Assembly: GCF_020523965.1 (NCBI RefSeq)
Contig: NZ_JAJAPX010000005.1
Location: forward strand, 1-64,000
DNA from: Neotamlana sargassicola
Lineage (GTDB): Bacteria; Bacteroidota; Bacteroidia; Flavobacteriales; Flavobacteriaceae
DNA length: 64,000 bases
Direction of reading: 5' to 3'
This document shows, piece after piece, positions 1 through 7,236 of the stretch. The notes under the pieces were generated by a model. That model did not search any database and was not told the DNA's origin. It worked only from the letters and a program-made list of their open reading frames with translations. The translations under genes and the position numbers were made by a program. How positions within the stretch are numbered: position 1 is the stretch's first letter; each line of letters starts with the position of its first letter.

Positions 1-1
1 A

Positions 2-127
2 GGAGTAACATGTGTAGGTATGGGGTCGCAATTAATTTCAAAAGAAATTGTAGCTAACCAAGATTTCGATACACTAACTAAAAAAGTGGCTAGTGCATTA
101 AGCATTATTAAAGACTTAAGAAAATAA
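2..127 (+). CDS. eda: KDPG/KHG aldolase, C-terminal end (partial)
   Basis: Only the last 41 codons are present; the gene begins outside the window. The frame reads GVTCVGMGSQLISKEIVANQ and ends IIKDLRK-stop, which matches the C-terminus of bifunctional 4-hydroxy-2-oxoglutarate / 2-dehydro-3-deoxy-phosphogluconate aldolases, including the G-x-G-S phosphate-binding turn. Such enzymes split KDPG into pyruvate and glyceraldehyde-3-phosphate in the cytoplasm, often at the end of uronate/alginate catabolism in flavobacteria. The next gene starts 6 nt later on the same strand, so the two are probably cotranscribed. Recognition rests on the tail only. Confidence 0.75.
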   Translation, partial: GVTCVGMGSQLISKEIVANQDFDTLTKKVASALSIIKDLRK

Positions 128-133
128 TTAATT

Positions 134-982
134 ATGAAAACGTCGTCTATCATTTCTAAACTATTAGTTGCTATTTGTGCAGTTGTAGTTTTGTGTTGCA
201 ATTCATCACCAGATATTGTAGTTCAAAATCTTAATATGAACATTCCTGAAGGAGAACAAGTATTTTCCGAAGATTTGTTAATTAATGAAATTGCAGAAAC
301 CAAAATTGAACATTTTGCATTTGTTGGACCTACCAATCAAACAGTAAACTTTACGCAAGAAAATGTTACGATGTTCTTATTTTTAAAAGGTAATGCTGTT
401 ATAAAAGCTGATACTATTGTAAAGACTGTAAATCCAGAGTCCATTGCAATTCCAATGGACAATCTTAGCAAAGTTGAAATTAACGTGCCTAACGGCGAAA
501 CTTTACATTTTGTAAAGTTTACTAAAACATTATCAAGTCAAGACAAATTAGACTTAGCTAGTTTTCCTGCCGAAAACAAATACAAATTATTTTATACACG
601 TTTTATTGATTGCGAACCTTATACCGAAAAAATAAAAAGTCCTAATACAACTAGTCGAACGGTTTTACCTGCCGATATTGTTCCAAGAGTATCTTTGGGT
701 ACTGTTGAAGCTATGGGACCAGATGAAGTAGGAGCGCATAAGCATCCTATGTTAGATCAGTTATTTTTAGGTTTAACCGATAACGATATTACTGTGTTTG
801 CAGACGATGCCTCGGTTCAATTAAAAGAATTTGCGTTATTACATATTCCAATAGGTTCGAGCCATTGGGTAAAAGTAGAAGAAAACAAAAGAATGAATTA
901 TATGTGGATGGATTTTTTCTTAACTAAAGAAGGACAGGAATGGCTAAAAACGCATAAACCGTCAAGTACCGATAAAAAGTAA
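134..982 (+). CDS. Secreted cupin-domain lipoprotein
   Basis: A 282-residue protein. The N-terminus has a basic start, a hydrophobic stretch to about residue 22 and a lipobox (VVLCCN), so export and lipid anchoring are predicted. The C-terminal half (about residues 190-265) has a cupin-like pattern: GAHKHPMLDQLFLGL with an H-x-H metal-ligand pair, then a second strand pattern IPIGSSHWVKV. The N-terminal half may be a second, degenerate barrel. The gene lies 6 nt after a KDPG aldolase tail and before a terminator, which suggests a sugar-acid role. It is too long for the single-domain cupin KdgF. Substrate unknown. Confidence 0.6.
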   Translation: MKTSSIISKLLVAICAVVVLCCNSSPDIVVQNLNMNIPEGEQVFSEDLLINEIAETKIEHFAFVGPTNQTVNFTQENVTMFLFLKGNAVIKADTIVKTVNPESIAIPMDNLSKVEINVPNGETLHFVKFTKTLSSQDKLDLASFPAENKYKLFYTRFIDCEPYTEKIKSPNTTSRTVLPADIVPRVSLGTVEAMGPDEVGAHKHPMLDQLFLGLTDNDITVFADDASVQLKEFALLHIPIGSSHWVKVEENKRMNYMWMDFFLTKEGQEWLKTHKPSSTDKK

Positions 983-1010
983 TAAAGAGGTTTAAAATAA
1001 CCTTTAAAAT

Positions 1011-1044
1011 AAAAAGAGCTACAATTTAAATTGTAGCTCTTTTT
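1011..1044 (+). terminator. Rho-independent terminator (likely bidirectional)
   Basis: A perfect 17+17 nt inverted repeat: AAAAAGAGCTACAATTT followed directly by its complement, ending in a T run. It closes the aldolase-cupin operon; the A-rich left arm means it could also work on the minus strand. Confidence 0.8.
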
Positions 1045-1169
1045 ATTTACAGAAAAGATAGGCAAATAATATCATCTTTATCAATAAAACCATAAACAAC
1101 ATAAGTAATTTTAAAAGTTTTATTTGAGTCTATCTATTCAAAATAAGTTTAAAACATCTTTAAAATAAA

Positions 1170-1199
1170 AAAAACCTTTACAGTAATGTAAAGGTTTTT
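1170..1199 (-). terminator. Terminator downstream of tRNA-Ser
   Basis: Inverted repeat AAAACCTTTACA-GTAA-TGTAAAGGTTTT, with an A run on the plus strand that reads as a U run on the minus strand. It sits 2 nt after the tRNA-Ser 3' end and should terminate that transcript. Confidence 0.75.
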
Positions 1200-1200
1200 G

Positions 1201-1285
1201 CGGAGAAAGAGGGATTCGAACCCCCGGAGGTGTGACCCTCAACAGTTTTCAAGACTGCCGCATTCGACCACTCTGCCATTTCTCC
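1201..1285 (-). tRNA. tRNA-Ser (UGA anticodon)
   Basis: On the minus strand the sequence starts GGAGAAAUGGCAGAG and ends UUUCUCC plus discriminator G, giving a 7-bp acceptor stem. The anticodon arm reads CAGUC-UUGAAAA-CUG with anticodon UGA. A long variable arm (GAGGGUCACACCUC region) and the T arm GGUUCGAAUCC are visible, as expected for a class II serine tRNA. CCA is not encoded. Total 85 nt. Confidence 0.95.
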
Positions 1286-1440
1286 TTGAGTGCCTCATAA
1301 GGTATTTCCTTAATGCGGGTGCAAATATAAAGTCCTTTTTTAACTCTTTCAAATAAAATAGCACTTTTTTTTAAAAATATTTTTTTCGCGATATGTCGGC
1401 AATTTTATCGCATTTTTAGTAAAATGAATTAATCAAATGT

Positions 1441-1448
1441 TATTTTTG
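1441..1448 (+). promoter_or_regulatory. Putative -7 promoter element of the nitroreductase gene
   Basis: TATTTTTG matches the Bacteroidota -7 consensus TAnnTTTG and lies 19 nt before the ATG at 1468. No convincing TTG box sits 19-21 bp upstream, so the call rests on the -7 element alone. Confidence 0.4.
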
Positions 1449-1467
1449 CTAAGCTATAAAATAATGT

Positions 1468-2097
1468 ATGGATATTCTTAAGCAATTAAACTGGCGTTAT
1501 GCCACAAAAAAATTCGATACCACAAAAACAATATCGCCAGAACAGCTTGATATTTTAAAACAAGCCTTCAATTTAACGGCAACCTCCTATGGTTTACAAA
1601 CTATATCAATGGTTGTTGTAGAAAATAAAAAATTGCGAGAACAACTAGTTAAAAGTGCTTTCAATCAAAAACAAGTGGTCGAGGCGTCACACCTTTTAGT
1701 AATTTGCATACAAGAAAAAATAACGGCACAAGACGTTATAAATTATTACGAAAATATAAAACAAGTCCGTAATACACCAGACCACATATTAAAGCCATAT
1801 CAAGACGGACTTGTTGCAACCATCGAGAAAATGACGGAAGCAGAGCGCCAGCAATGGTCCAAAAATCAAGCCTATATAGCACTCGGTAATTTAATGACCG
1901 TTTGTGCCAGTATTCAGGTCGATGCTTGCCCAATGGAAGGCTTCCTGCCAGAAGTATACGATAGTGTTTTAGGCCTATCGCAAAGAGGCTTAAAATCGGT
2001 TTTACTACTTCCCGTAGGCATACGCGATCAAGACGATTTATTTGCAAGCCTTAAAAAAGTACGCAAACCAATAAACGAAACAGTAATAGAAATTTAA
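1468..2097 (+). CDS. NAD(P)H-dependent FMN oxidoreductase (nitroreductase family)
   Basis: A 209-residue cytoplasmic protein of typical nitroreductase length. The N-terminus MDILKQLNWRYATKKFD is the family signature (RYATKxF contacts FMN), and the C-terminal region LLPVGIRDQDD is the usual end of the NfsB/YdgI group. These homodimeric flavoproteins reduce quinones, nitroaromatics or flavins with NAD(P)H; the physiological substrate cannot be told from sequence. It is monocistronic in appearance: a terminator-rich region lies upstream and a repeat element separates it from the next gene. Confidence 0.85.
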   Translation: MDILKQLNWRYATKKFDTTKTISPEQLDILKQAFNLTATSYGLQTISMVVVENKKLREQLVKSAFNQKQVVEASHLLVICIQEKITAQDVINYYENIKQVRNTPDHILKPYQDGLVATIEKMTEAERQQWSKNQAYIALGNLMTVCASIQVDACPMEGFLPEVYDSVLGLSQRGLKSVLLLPVGIRDQDDLFASLKKVRKPINETVIEI

Positions 2098-2099
2098 AA

Positions 2100-2196
2100 T
2101 ATTTGGGCGTTACCCCGAAACTTCGGGGTCGGGCTTTCGGCAGTCGCTCTCTGCGAGTAGCTCCAACAAAGCCTCAATCCCTAACGCAGCTATCAA
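2100..2196 (+). repeat. Dispersed intergenic repeat, copy 1
   Basis: It starts with TATTTGGGCGTTACCCCG, holds a perfect hairpin ACCCCGAA-AC-TTCGGGGT, then GGCTTTCGG and ends near ATCCCTAACGCAG. The same left end (18/18 nt) and similar right end occur inverted at 26602-26695. It is clearly more GC-rich than its surroundings. Confidence 0.65.
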
Positions 2197-2211
2197 CAAA
2201 ATAAAAATATT

Positions 2212-3405
2212 ATGCCAGGATTTGAACTATTTGGAGAATTAGAAAAACAACAAGTAAACGACGTACTAGATAATGGCGTACTTATGCGCTACGGTTTCGA
2301 TGGCATGCGAAAAGGCCACTGGAAAGCCAAAGAACTAGAAACCGAATTATCAAAAGCATTTCAATCCAAACATGTGCAACTAGTCTCTAGCGGAACCGCA
2401 GCAGTAAGCGTTGCACTGGCAAGCGCGGGCGTGGGAGCGGGCGATGAAGTAATTATGCCAACATTTACCTTTGTAGCCAGTTTCGAAGCTATCATGTTGC
2501 TTGGTGCCATTCCAGTATTAGTTGATATCGACGATACACTATGTTTAAATCCAGAAGCAGTACAGGAAGCCATTACACCAAAAACAAAAGCCATTATGGT
2601 GGTGCAAATGTGTGGTAGTATGGGCAATATGGAAGCGTTACAAAATATCGCTCAAAAAAATAATTTATTGTTAGTCGAAGATGCTTGTCAAGCAATTGGT
2701 GGAACTTACAATAATAAACCACTCGGAAGTATTGGAGATTTAGGTTGTTTCTCGTTCGATTTTGTAAAAACCATAACCTGCGGCGAAGGTGGGGCAGTAA
2801 TTACAAATAATGAAACCTTTTATACCAACGCCGATCATTATAGCGATCATGGTCACGATCATGTTGGAAACGATCGCGGAGCAGAAACGCATCCGTTTTT
2901 AGGTTATAATTTTCGAATTTCAGAACTTCATGCTGCAGTTGGTTTAGCACAAGTAAAGCGTTTACCAGAGTTTTTAGAAATTCAGCGTAAATATCTTAAA
3001 ATATTTCAAGACGTTGTTGGCGCTTTGCCACAAGTTACTTTACGAACCGTTCCATCTGGTGGCGAAGAAAGTGGTGCTTTTTTCAACTTCTTTTTACCCG
3101 ATTTAGAAGCGTCTAGAAAAGTAATTCATGGTTTTAAAAACGGTGGTATCGATGCCTGTTGGAATTATTACGATAACAACTGGCATTACATTCGTAAATG
3201 GGATCATTTAAAAAATTTAAAATCCCTTTTCCCAATTACCCAAGAAGTAAAAACAGGATTACAGTACCTAGAAACTGCTACGTTCCAAAAGTCAGATCAT
3301 TTTATAGGGCGAAATATTTCTTGTCTAATTAAATTATCTTGGACCGAAGACGAGGTTAACGCTAGAGCTCAAAAAATGGCTCAAATTATTGATTCCGTTT
3401 TATAA
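2212..3405 (+). CDS. DegT/DnrJ/EryC1/StrS-family PLP aminotransferase
   Basis: A 397-residue protein of family length. The PLP-binding pattern is complete: SSGTAAVSVAL near residue 60 (phosphate cup), VEDACQAIGGTY near 155 (the Asp that contacts the pyridine nitrogen), and FSFDFVKTITCGEGGAV with the Schiff-base lysine at K186. The C-terminal part has YNFRISELHAAVGLAQ, typical of sugar aminotransferases acting on nucleotide-linked keto-sugars or related substrates. There is no adjacent sugar-biosynthesis cluster, so the substrate is unknown. It converges on ribB with 15 nt between the stops. Confidence 0.85.
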   Translation: MPGFELFGELEKQQVNDVLDNGVLMRYGFDGMRKGHWKAKELETELSKAFQSKHVQLVSSGTAAVSVALASAGVGAGDEVIMPTFTFVASFEAIMLLGAIPVLVDIDDTLCLNPEAVQEAITPKTKAIMVVQMCGSMGNMEALQNIAQKNNLLLVEDACQAIGGTYNNKPLGSIGDLGCFSFDFVKTITCGEGGAVITNNETFYTNADHYSDHGHDHVGNDRGAETHPFLGYNFRISELHAAVGLAQVKRLPEFLEIQRKYLKIFQDVVGALPQVTLRTVPSGGEESGAFFNFFLPDLEASRKVIHGFKNGGIDACWNYYDNNWHYIRKWDHLKNLKSLFPITQEVKTGLQYLETATFQKSDHFIGRNISCLIKLSWTEDEVNARAQKMAQIIDSVL

Positions 3406-3420
3406 TAGCTTGTATAAAAA

Positions 3421-4581
3421 CTAGTAATTTACATACTCAACAATCTCTAAACCATAGCCAATTAAACCAACACGTTTGGTTTGTTGGCTATTTGATAATA
3501 GTTTTAGCTTGTGAATATTTAAATCGTGAAGTATTTGTGCACCAATACCAAAATCTCTAGCGTCCATACTAATTTTTGGAGCATTAGTAATTTGGTTAGG
3601 TGTTTGTTGGGCTTTTAAAGTTTGCAAGCGCTTTAAAATATTCATCGACTGCGATTCTTGGTTTATAAACAGTATGGCCCCTTTGCCTTCGTTGTTTATA
3701 ACCTCGAACATATTGTTTAATTGTGCGTCAACGTTACTCGTAATGGCTCCTAAAACATCGTTATTTGTTGGGTTAGAGTTTATTCGGGTAAGTACTTCTT
3801 CATTTTCATTCCAAGTTCCTTTTGTTAATGCAATATGAACTTGGTTGTTTGTAGTTTGTTGGTAAGCACGAAGCCTAAAACTACCAAAACGCGTTTCAAT
3901 CTGGAAATCTTCCTTTTTTTCAATTAGGGAGTCGTGTTGCATTCTGTAAGCCACTAAATCTTCAATAGAAACTATTTTTAAATCTAGTTTTTTAGCCACA
4001 TCCATAAGTTCAGGTAGTCGTGCCATACTACCATCTTCATTCATAATTTCAACAATAACACCAGCGGGTTGTAATCCTGCTAATCTAGCAAAATCGATAG
4101 CCGCCTCGGTATGGCCTGTTCTTCTTAGTACGCCACCTTCTTTTGCTACCAAAGGAAAGATGTGTCCTGGACGTGCTAATTCAAAAGGTTTGGTGTTTTT
4201 ATTAATTAAAGCTTCTATGGTTTTTGCTCTATCACTTGCAGAAATTCCTGTAGTTACGCCACCACCTCTCAAATCTACAGAAACGGTAAAAGCCGTTTCC
4301 ATTGGGTCGGTGTTATTGTTAACCATCATGTTAAGTTCTAACTCTTTACAACGCGTTTCGGTTAAAGGAGCACAAATTAAACCACGACCATGGGTGGCCA
4401 TAAAGTTTATTATTTGCGGTGTAACGGTTTCGGCTGCCGCTACAAAATCGCCTTCGTTTTCACGATTTTCATCATCCACAACTATAATTACTTTGCCATT
4501 TTTAATGTCATCAATAGCTTCTTGAATAGAATGTAACTTAAATTTTGAAGCTTTTTTTTGTGTCATAGTTTCTGCTAACAT
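3421..4581 (-). CDS. ribB: 3,4-dihydroxy-2-butanone-4-phosphate synthase with degenerate GTP cyclohydrolase II domain
   Basis: A 386-residue RibBA-like protein. Residues about 15-215 form the RibB domain with acidic-loop motif DDENRENEGDFV and ATHGRGLIC; it makes the four-carbon unit of riboflavin from ribulose-5-phosphate. Residues about 225-386 align with RibA but have lost its catalytic features: the zinc-cysteine motif (normally CLTGD...RCDC) reads NPTNNDVLGAITSNVD, with none of the three cysteines, and the RQEGRG segment reads INQESQS. So only RibB activity is expected, and GTP cyclohydrolase II must be elsewhere. Last gene of the ftsK-lolA-lptF-ribB run; the start lies 16 nt after lptF. 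Confidence 0.88.
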   Translation of the reverse strand: MLAETMTQKKASKFKLHSIQEAIDDIKNGKVIIVVDDENRENEGDFVAAAETVTPQIINFMATHGRGLICAPLTETRCKELELNMMVNNNTDPMETAFTVSVDLRGGGVTTGISASDRAKTIEALINKNTKPFELARPGHIFPLVAKEGGVLRRTGHTEAAIDFARLAGLQPAGVIVEIMNEDGSMARLPELMDVAKKLDLKIVSIEDLVAYRMQHDSLIEKKEDFQIETRFGSFRLRAYQQTTNNQVHIALTKGTWNENEEVLTRINSNPTNNDVLGAITSNVDAQLNNMFEVINNEGKGAILFINQESQSMNILKRLQTLKAQQTPNQITNAPKISMDARDFGIGAQILHDLNIHKLKLLSNSQQTKRVGLIGYGLEIVEYVNY

Positions 4582-4597
4582 GTTGCAAAGATATTAC

Positions 4598-6580
4598 TTA
4601 TTTTAAAGATTTTAAATAATTTAACTTTAAGTCTTCTTTTACTTTTTCTTTAAACAATAGGTGAGAAATAAAGTATAACGGAAAGCCTAATATTACTAAA
4701 ATAAGTGCCGGTTTTTTACGTGGTTTATTAATGAAGCTGTAAAACGAAAATAAATCTTTTAAGGATTTTAAATAATAAACTACAAATAGGATAAGAGACA
4801 TAATACTTAACTGAATGGAAGCCATTGCTACCGACGGTAACTTATTATTTTTAAATACAAAATGAAGCACTAAAAGTACCACACCAACTATAAACAGACT
4901 GATTGCAAATTTAGCATGTGGCATGTACGATTTGTTTATTAGGTCTTCTGAAGCTTTGTAGCTATTATTAATTATTAAGCCATTTTCGGTTAAATCATTT
5001 AAATCGTTGCCCCTTGAAGTTAACACTTTATAGGCTTCATGTCGGCACGTTTCGTCGTGACCTAAATCTTCATAATTGTTAATGATGTCTATAAGCTCAT
5101 GATTTTTTTTAGAATTTAAAAACTTATAATCATGTGTGTTTTTCTGTTTTATTCTGAAGATTTTTTTCAGCGGGTCTAAAATACTATCAAAATCAAATAA
5201 ACCTTTATCGGCTGTGGCTCGTTTGGTTAGAAAAATGCCTAAAGGAAGCATTATTAAGGTTGAAAACCAAGGAGCTAAAACAGGGTTAAAACCACCTTTT
5301 TTTGCACTGTTTGTGGCAAAAATACCAATAAAGTGATAGGTTAAAAATAGCAAAATGGCTATTACCATTGGTAATCCTATTCCCCCTTTACGAATAAGGG
5401 CGCCTAAAGGTGCACCAACAAAAAACAGAATAATACAGGCAAAACCTAAGGCATACTTTTCGTGCAACGAAATAATGTGACGATTGTAAATTTCGTTTTG
5501 AACTTTTAGGTTCGTTTCTTTAGATTTAATTATTTGTTGCGGACTTGATAGGGTACGCATTGTGTTTTCAATGAGTTGAAGTTTTTTCTTCGTGTTATAA
5601 ATATCTAACAGGTTTCCTAAATAGGTTGAATCTGGAGCTTTTGTTTTACTATTAGGAGCTGCTATATTTTTAGGCAATAATAAGCTGGACCTCTGGTGTA
5701 AATTTTTTGCGAATATTTCGTAGTCGCGTTTTGCTTTCTCTCCAAGTGAATCTATAGATTGATATAAACCAGAAACATTAAGCATACTGTATTTATCGGT
5801 TTGCGATTTTTCGTCAATATCTACATTGTTTAATTCTGATAAGTCTATGTTTATAATTTTAGTTTCGAACTTGGTTTTTGCAAATGGTTTTTTTTCGCGG
5901 TCTTTTCTTTTTTCTGGAGAAATATCGCTGTAATAATAACCGTCTGTTAGTATTAATTTTAAAACATTAGAATCTTTTTCGCTTGCTAGTTCACCTTCCT
6001 TCGAAATTATGGTTGTGGAATTTTCATTTTTAGAGCCTTTTACATGAATAACAACATCGTTTAAAAATTGATCGCGATCACCATATTTCGATTTAACTTT
6101 TATATTGTATGGTGTTGACTCAATAGGATTGAATTGTCCTTCGGCAATAGCCATAGAAGGCTTTAATTTAGCAATGTTTCGGCGTAAATTGTAAAAGTTT
6201 AATTCTGCCCAAGGTATGGCGTTATTTGCAAATAAAAATGTTGTAATGCCAAGTATTACAATAAATACGCTTAGGCCAGACATTGCACGTTGTAACGAAA
6301 TACCTGTAGATTTCATGGCAGCAAACTCATAATTTTCGGCAAAACTACCAAAAACCATAATTGAAGCTAACAAAATGGTAAGTGGAACAACTAATGGAAT
6401 TAATTTTGGAAGTGCATAAAGCAGAAATTTGCCAATTATAACAATGTCCATGTCTTTACCAGCTAACTCTCTAATATAAAGCCAAACAGTTTGTAATATA
6501 AAAATCAGCATGAGTATAGTAAACACGCTGAAAAATGTACGGAGGTACGTGGTTAGTATGTAACGGTCTAAAATTTTCAC
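4598..6580 (-). CDS. LptF/LptG-family LPS export permease
   Basis: A 660-residue inner-membrane protein of the YjgP/YjgQ family, part of the machine that takes LPS from the inner membrane to the Lpt bridge. Visible: N-terminal MKILDRYILTTYLRTFF, membrane helices to about residue 120, the conserved NYEFAAMKSTGISLQR coupling region, a periplasmic beta-rich part (about 130-360), and further helices near 375-460. E. coli LptF/G have about 360 residues; here an extra C-terminal part of about 200 residues adds two to three membrane helices (about 565-650). It lies 7 nt after lolA, which fits a shared envelope-biogenesis operon. Confidence 0.85.
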   Translation of the reverse strand: MKILDRYILTTYLRTFFSVFTILMLIFILQTVWLYIRELAGKDMDIVIIGKFLLYALPKLIPLVVPLTILLASIMVFGSFAENYEFAAMKSTGISLQRAMSGLSVFIVILGITTFLFANNAIPWAELNFYNLRRNIAKLKPSMAIAEGQFNPIESTPYNIKVKSKYGDRDQFLNDVVIHVKGSKNENSTTIISKEGELASEKDSNVLKLILTDGYYYSDISPEKRKDREKKPFAKTKFETKIINIDLSELNNVDIDEKSQTDKYSMLNVSGLYQSIDSLGEKAKRDYEIFAKNLHQRSSLLLPKNIAAPNSKTKAPDSTYLGNLLDIYNTKKKLQLIENTMRTLSSPQQIIKSKETNLKVQNEIYNRHIISLHEKYALGFACIILFFVGAPLGALIRKGGIGLPMVIAILLFLTYHFIGIFATNSAKKGGFNPVLAPWFSTLIMLPLGIFLTKRATADKGLFDFDSILDPLKKIFRIKQKNTHDYKFLNSKKNHELIDIINNYEDLGHDETCRHEAYKVLTSRGNDLNDLTENGLIINNSYKASEDLINKSYMPHAKFAISLFIVGVVLLVLHFVFKNNKLPSVAMASIQLSIMSLILFVVYYLKSLKDLFSFYSFINKPRKKPALILVILGFPLYFISHLLFKEKVKEDLKLNYLKSLK

Positions 6581-6587
6581 TAAAAAC

Positions 6588-7223
6588 CTAGTCTAAATTA
6601 TTGATATAATAATCACTGTATTTGCTAGCATCAAAGGTAAATAAGGTTTTTGATAATGGTGTGTTTGTTTTAAAGGAATTTACCGTAAGTGTTGTTTTTG
6701 TGCCGTTTTTTCCAACTTGAATTAAATTATAAATATTTTTAGTTTTCGCATCTATACCTAAATGAATTGTTTTAATTTCAGAATTCGAATCAATAGGGGT
6801 TAATTTTACATATTGAATTTTGCGGCCATTAATATTTTGTTCAATATCGAGCTTATAAGTATAGCCTTCTTCGTAAAAAGATAGCATTTTACTTGGTGTA
6901 ATGGCGCTACCATCATCGTCAGTTTCTGCAGAAATGGTTACTTCTTCATCCTCAGGACTTATGCTGTATAGTTTGTTTCCATCAAATAGTCTGGTTACAC
7001 CTAATATGTTTAAACGGTATTTTTCACCTTGCATAATAACATCTCCTTTGGTTTCTTGTTTTACGTTTTCGGAGGTGTTTTCAAGAGTATATTTAAAGTC
7101 TATGGCTATGTTATTATAACTTTTTACTTTTTCTGAAACTTCGTTTAATAGTGCTTTGCCTTTATTTTGGGCAAATACCGAAATTGAAAGTGTAAGTAAG
7201 GCTAATGTTATAAATTTTTTCAT
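6588..7223 (-). CDS. LolA-like outer-membrane lipoprotein carrier
   Basis: A 211-residue periplasmic protein. The signal peptide MKKFITLALLTLSISVFAQ has a clear SPase I site after FA. The mature part has the LolA-like pattern: an early helix with SYNNIAIDFKYTLEN, then G-D-V-I-M-Q-G-E-K-Y-R-L and further beta strands including RLFDGNKLYSISPED. LolA carries lipoproteins across the periplasm to the outer membrane. It lies 13 nt after ftsK and 7 nt before the LptF/G gene. Sequence divergence from E. coli LolA is normal for Bacteroidota. Confidence 0.8.
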   Translation of the reverse strand: MKKFITLALLTLSISVFAQNKGKALLNEVSEKVKSYNNIAIDFKYTLENTSENVKQETKGDVIMQGEKYRLNILGVTRLFDGNKLYSISPEDEEVTISAETDDDGSAITPSKMLSFYEEGYTYKLDIEQNINGRKIQYVKLTPIDSNSEIKTIHLGIDAKTKNIYNLIQVGKNGTKTTLTVNSFKTNTPLSKTLFTFDASKYSDYYINNLD

Positions 7224-7236
7224 TGTTGTTTATTAA

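Noticed and set aside
1201-1285. tRNA-Ser as integration site of a mobile element
   Set aside because: No recombinase gene or duplicated tRNA end nearby; neighbours are ordinary core genes.
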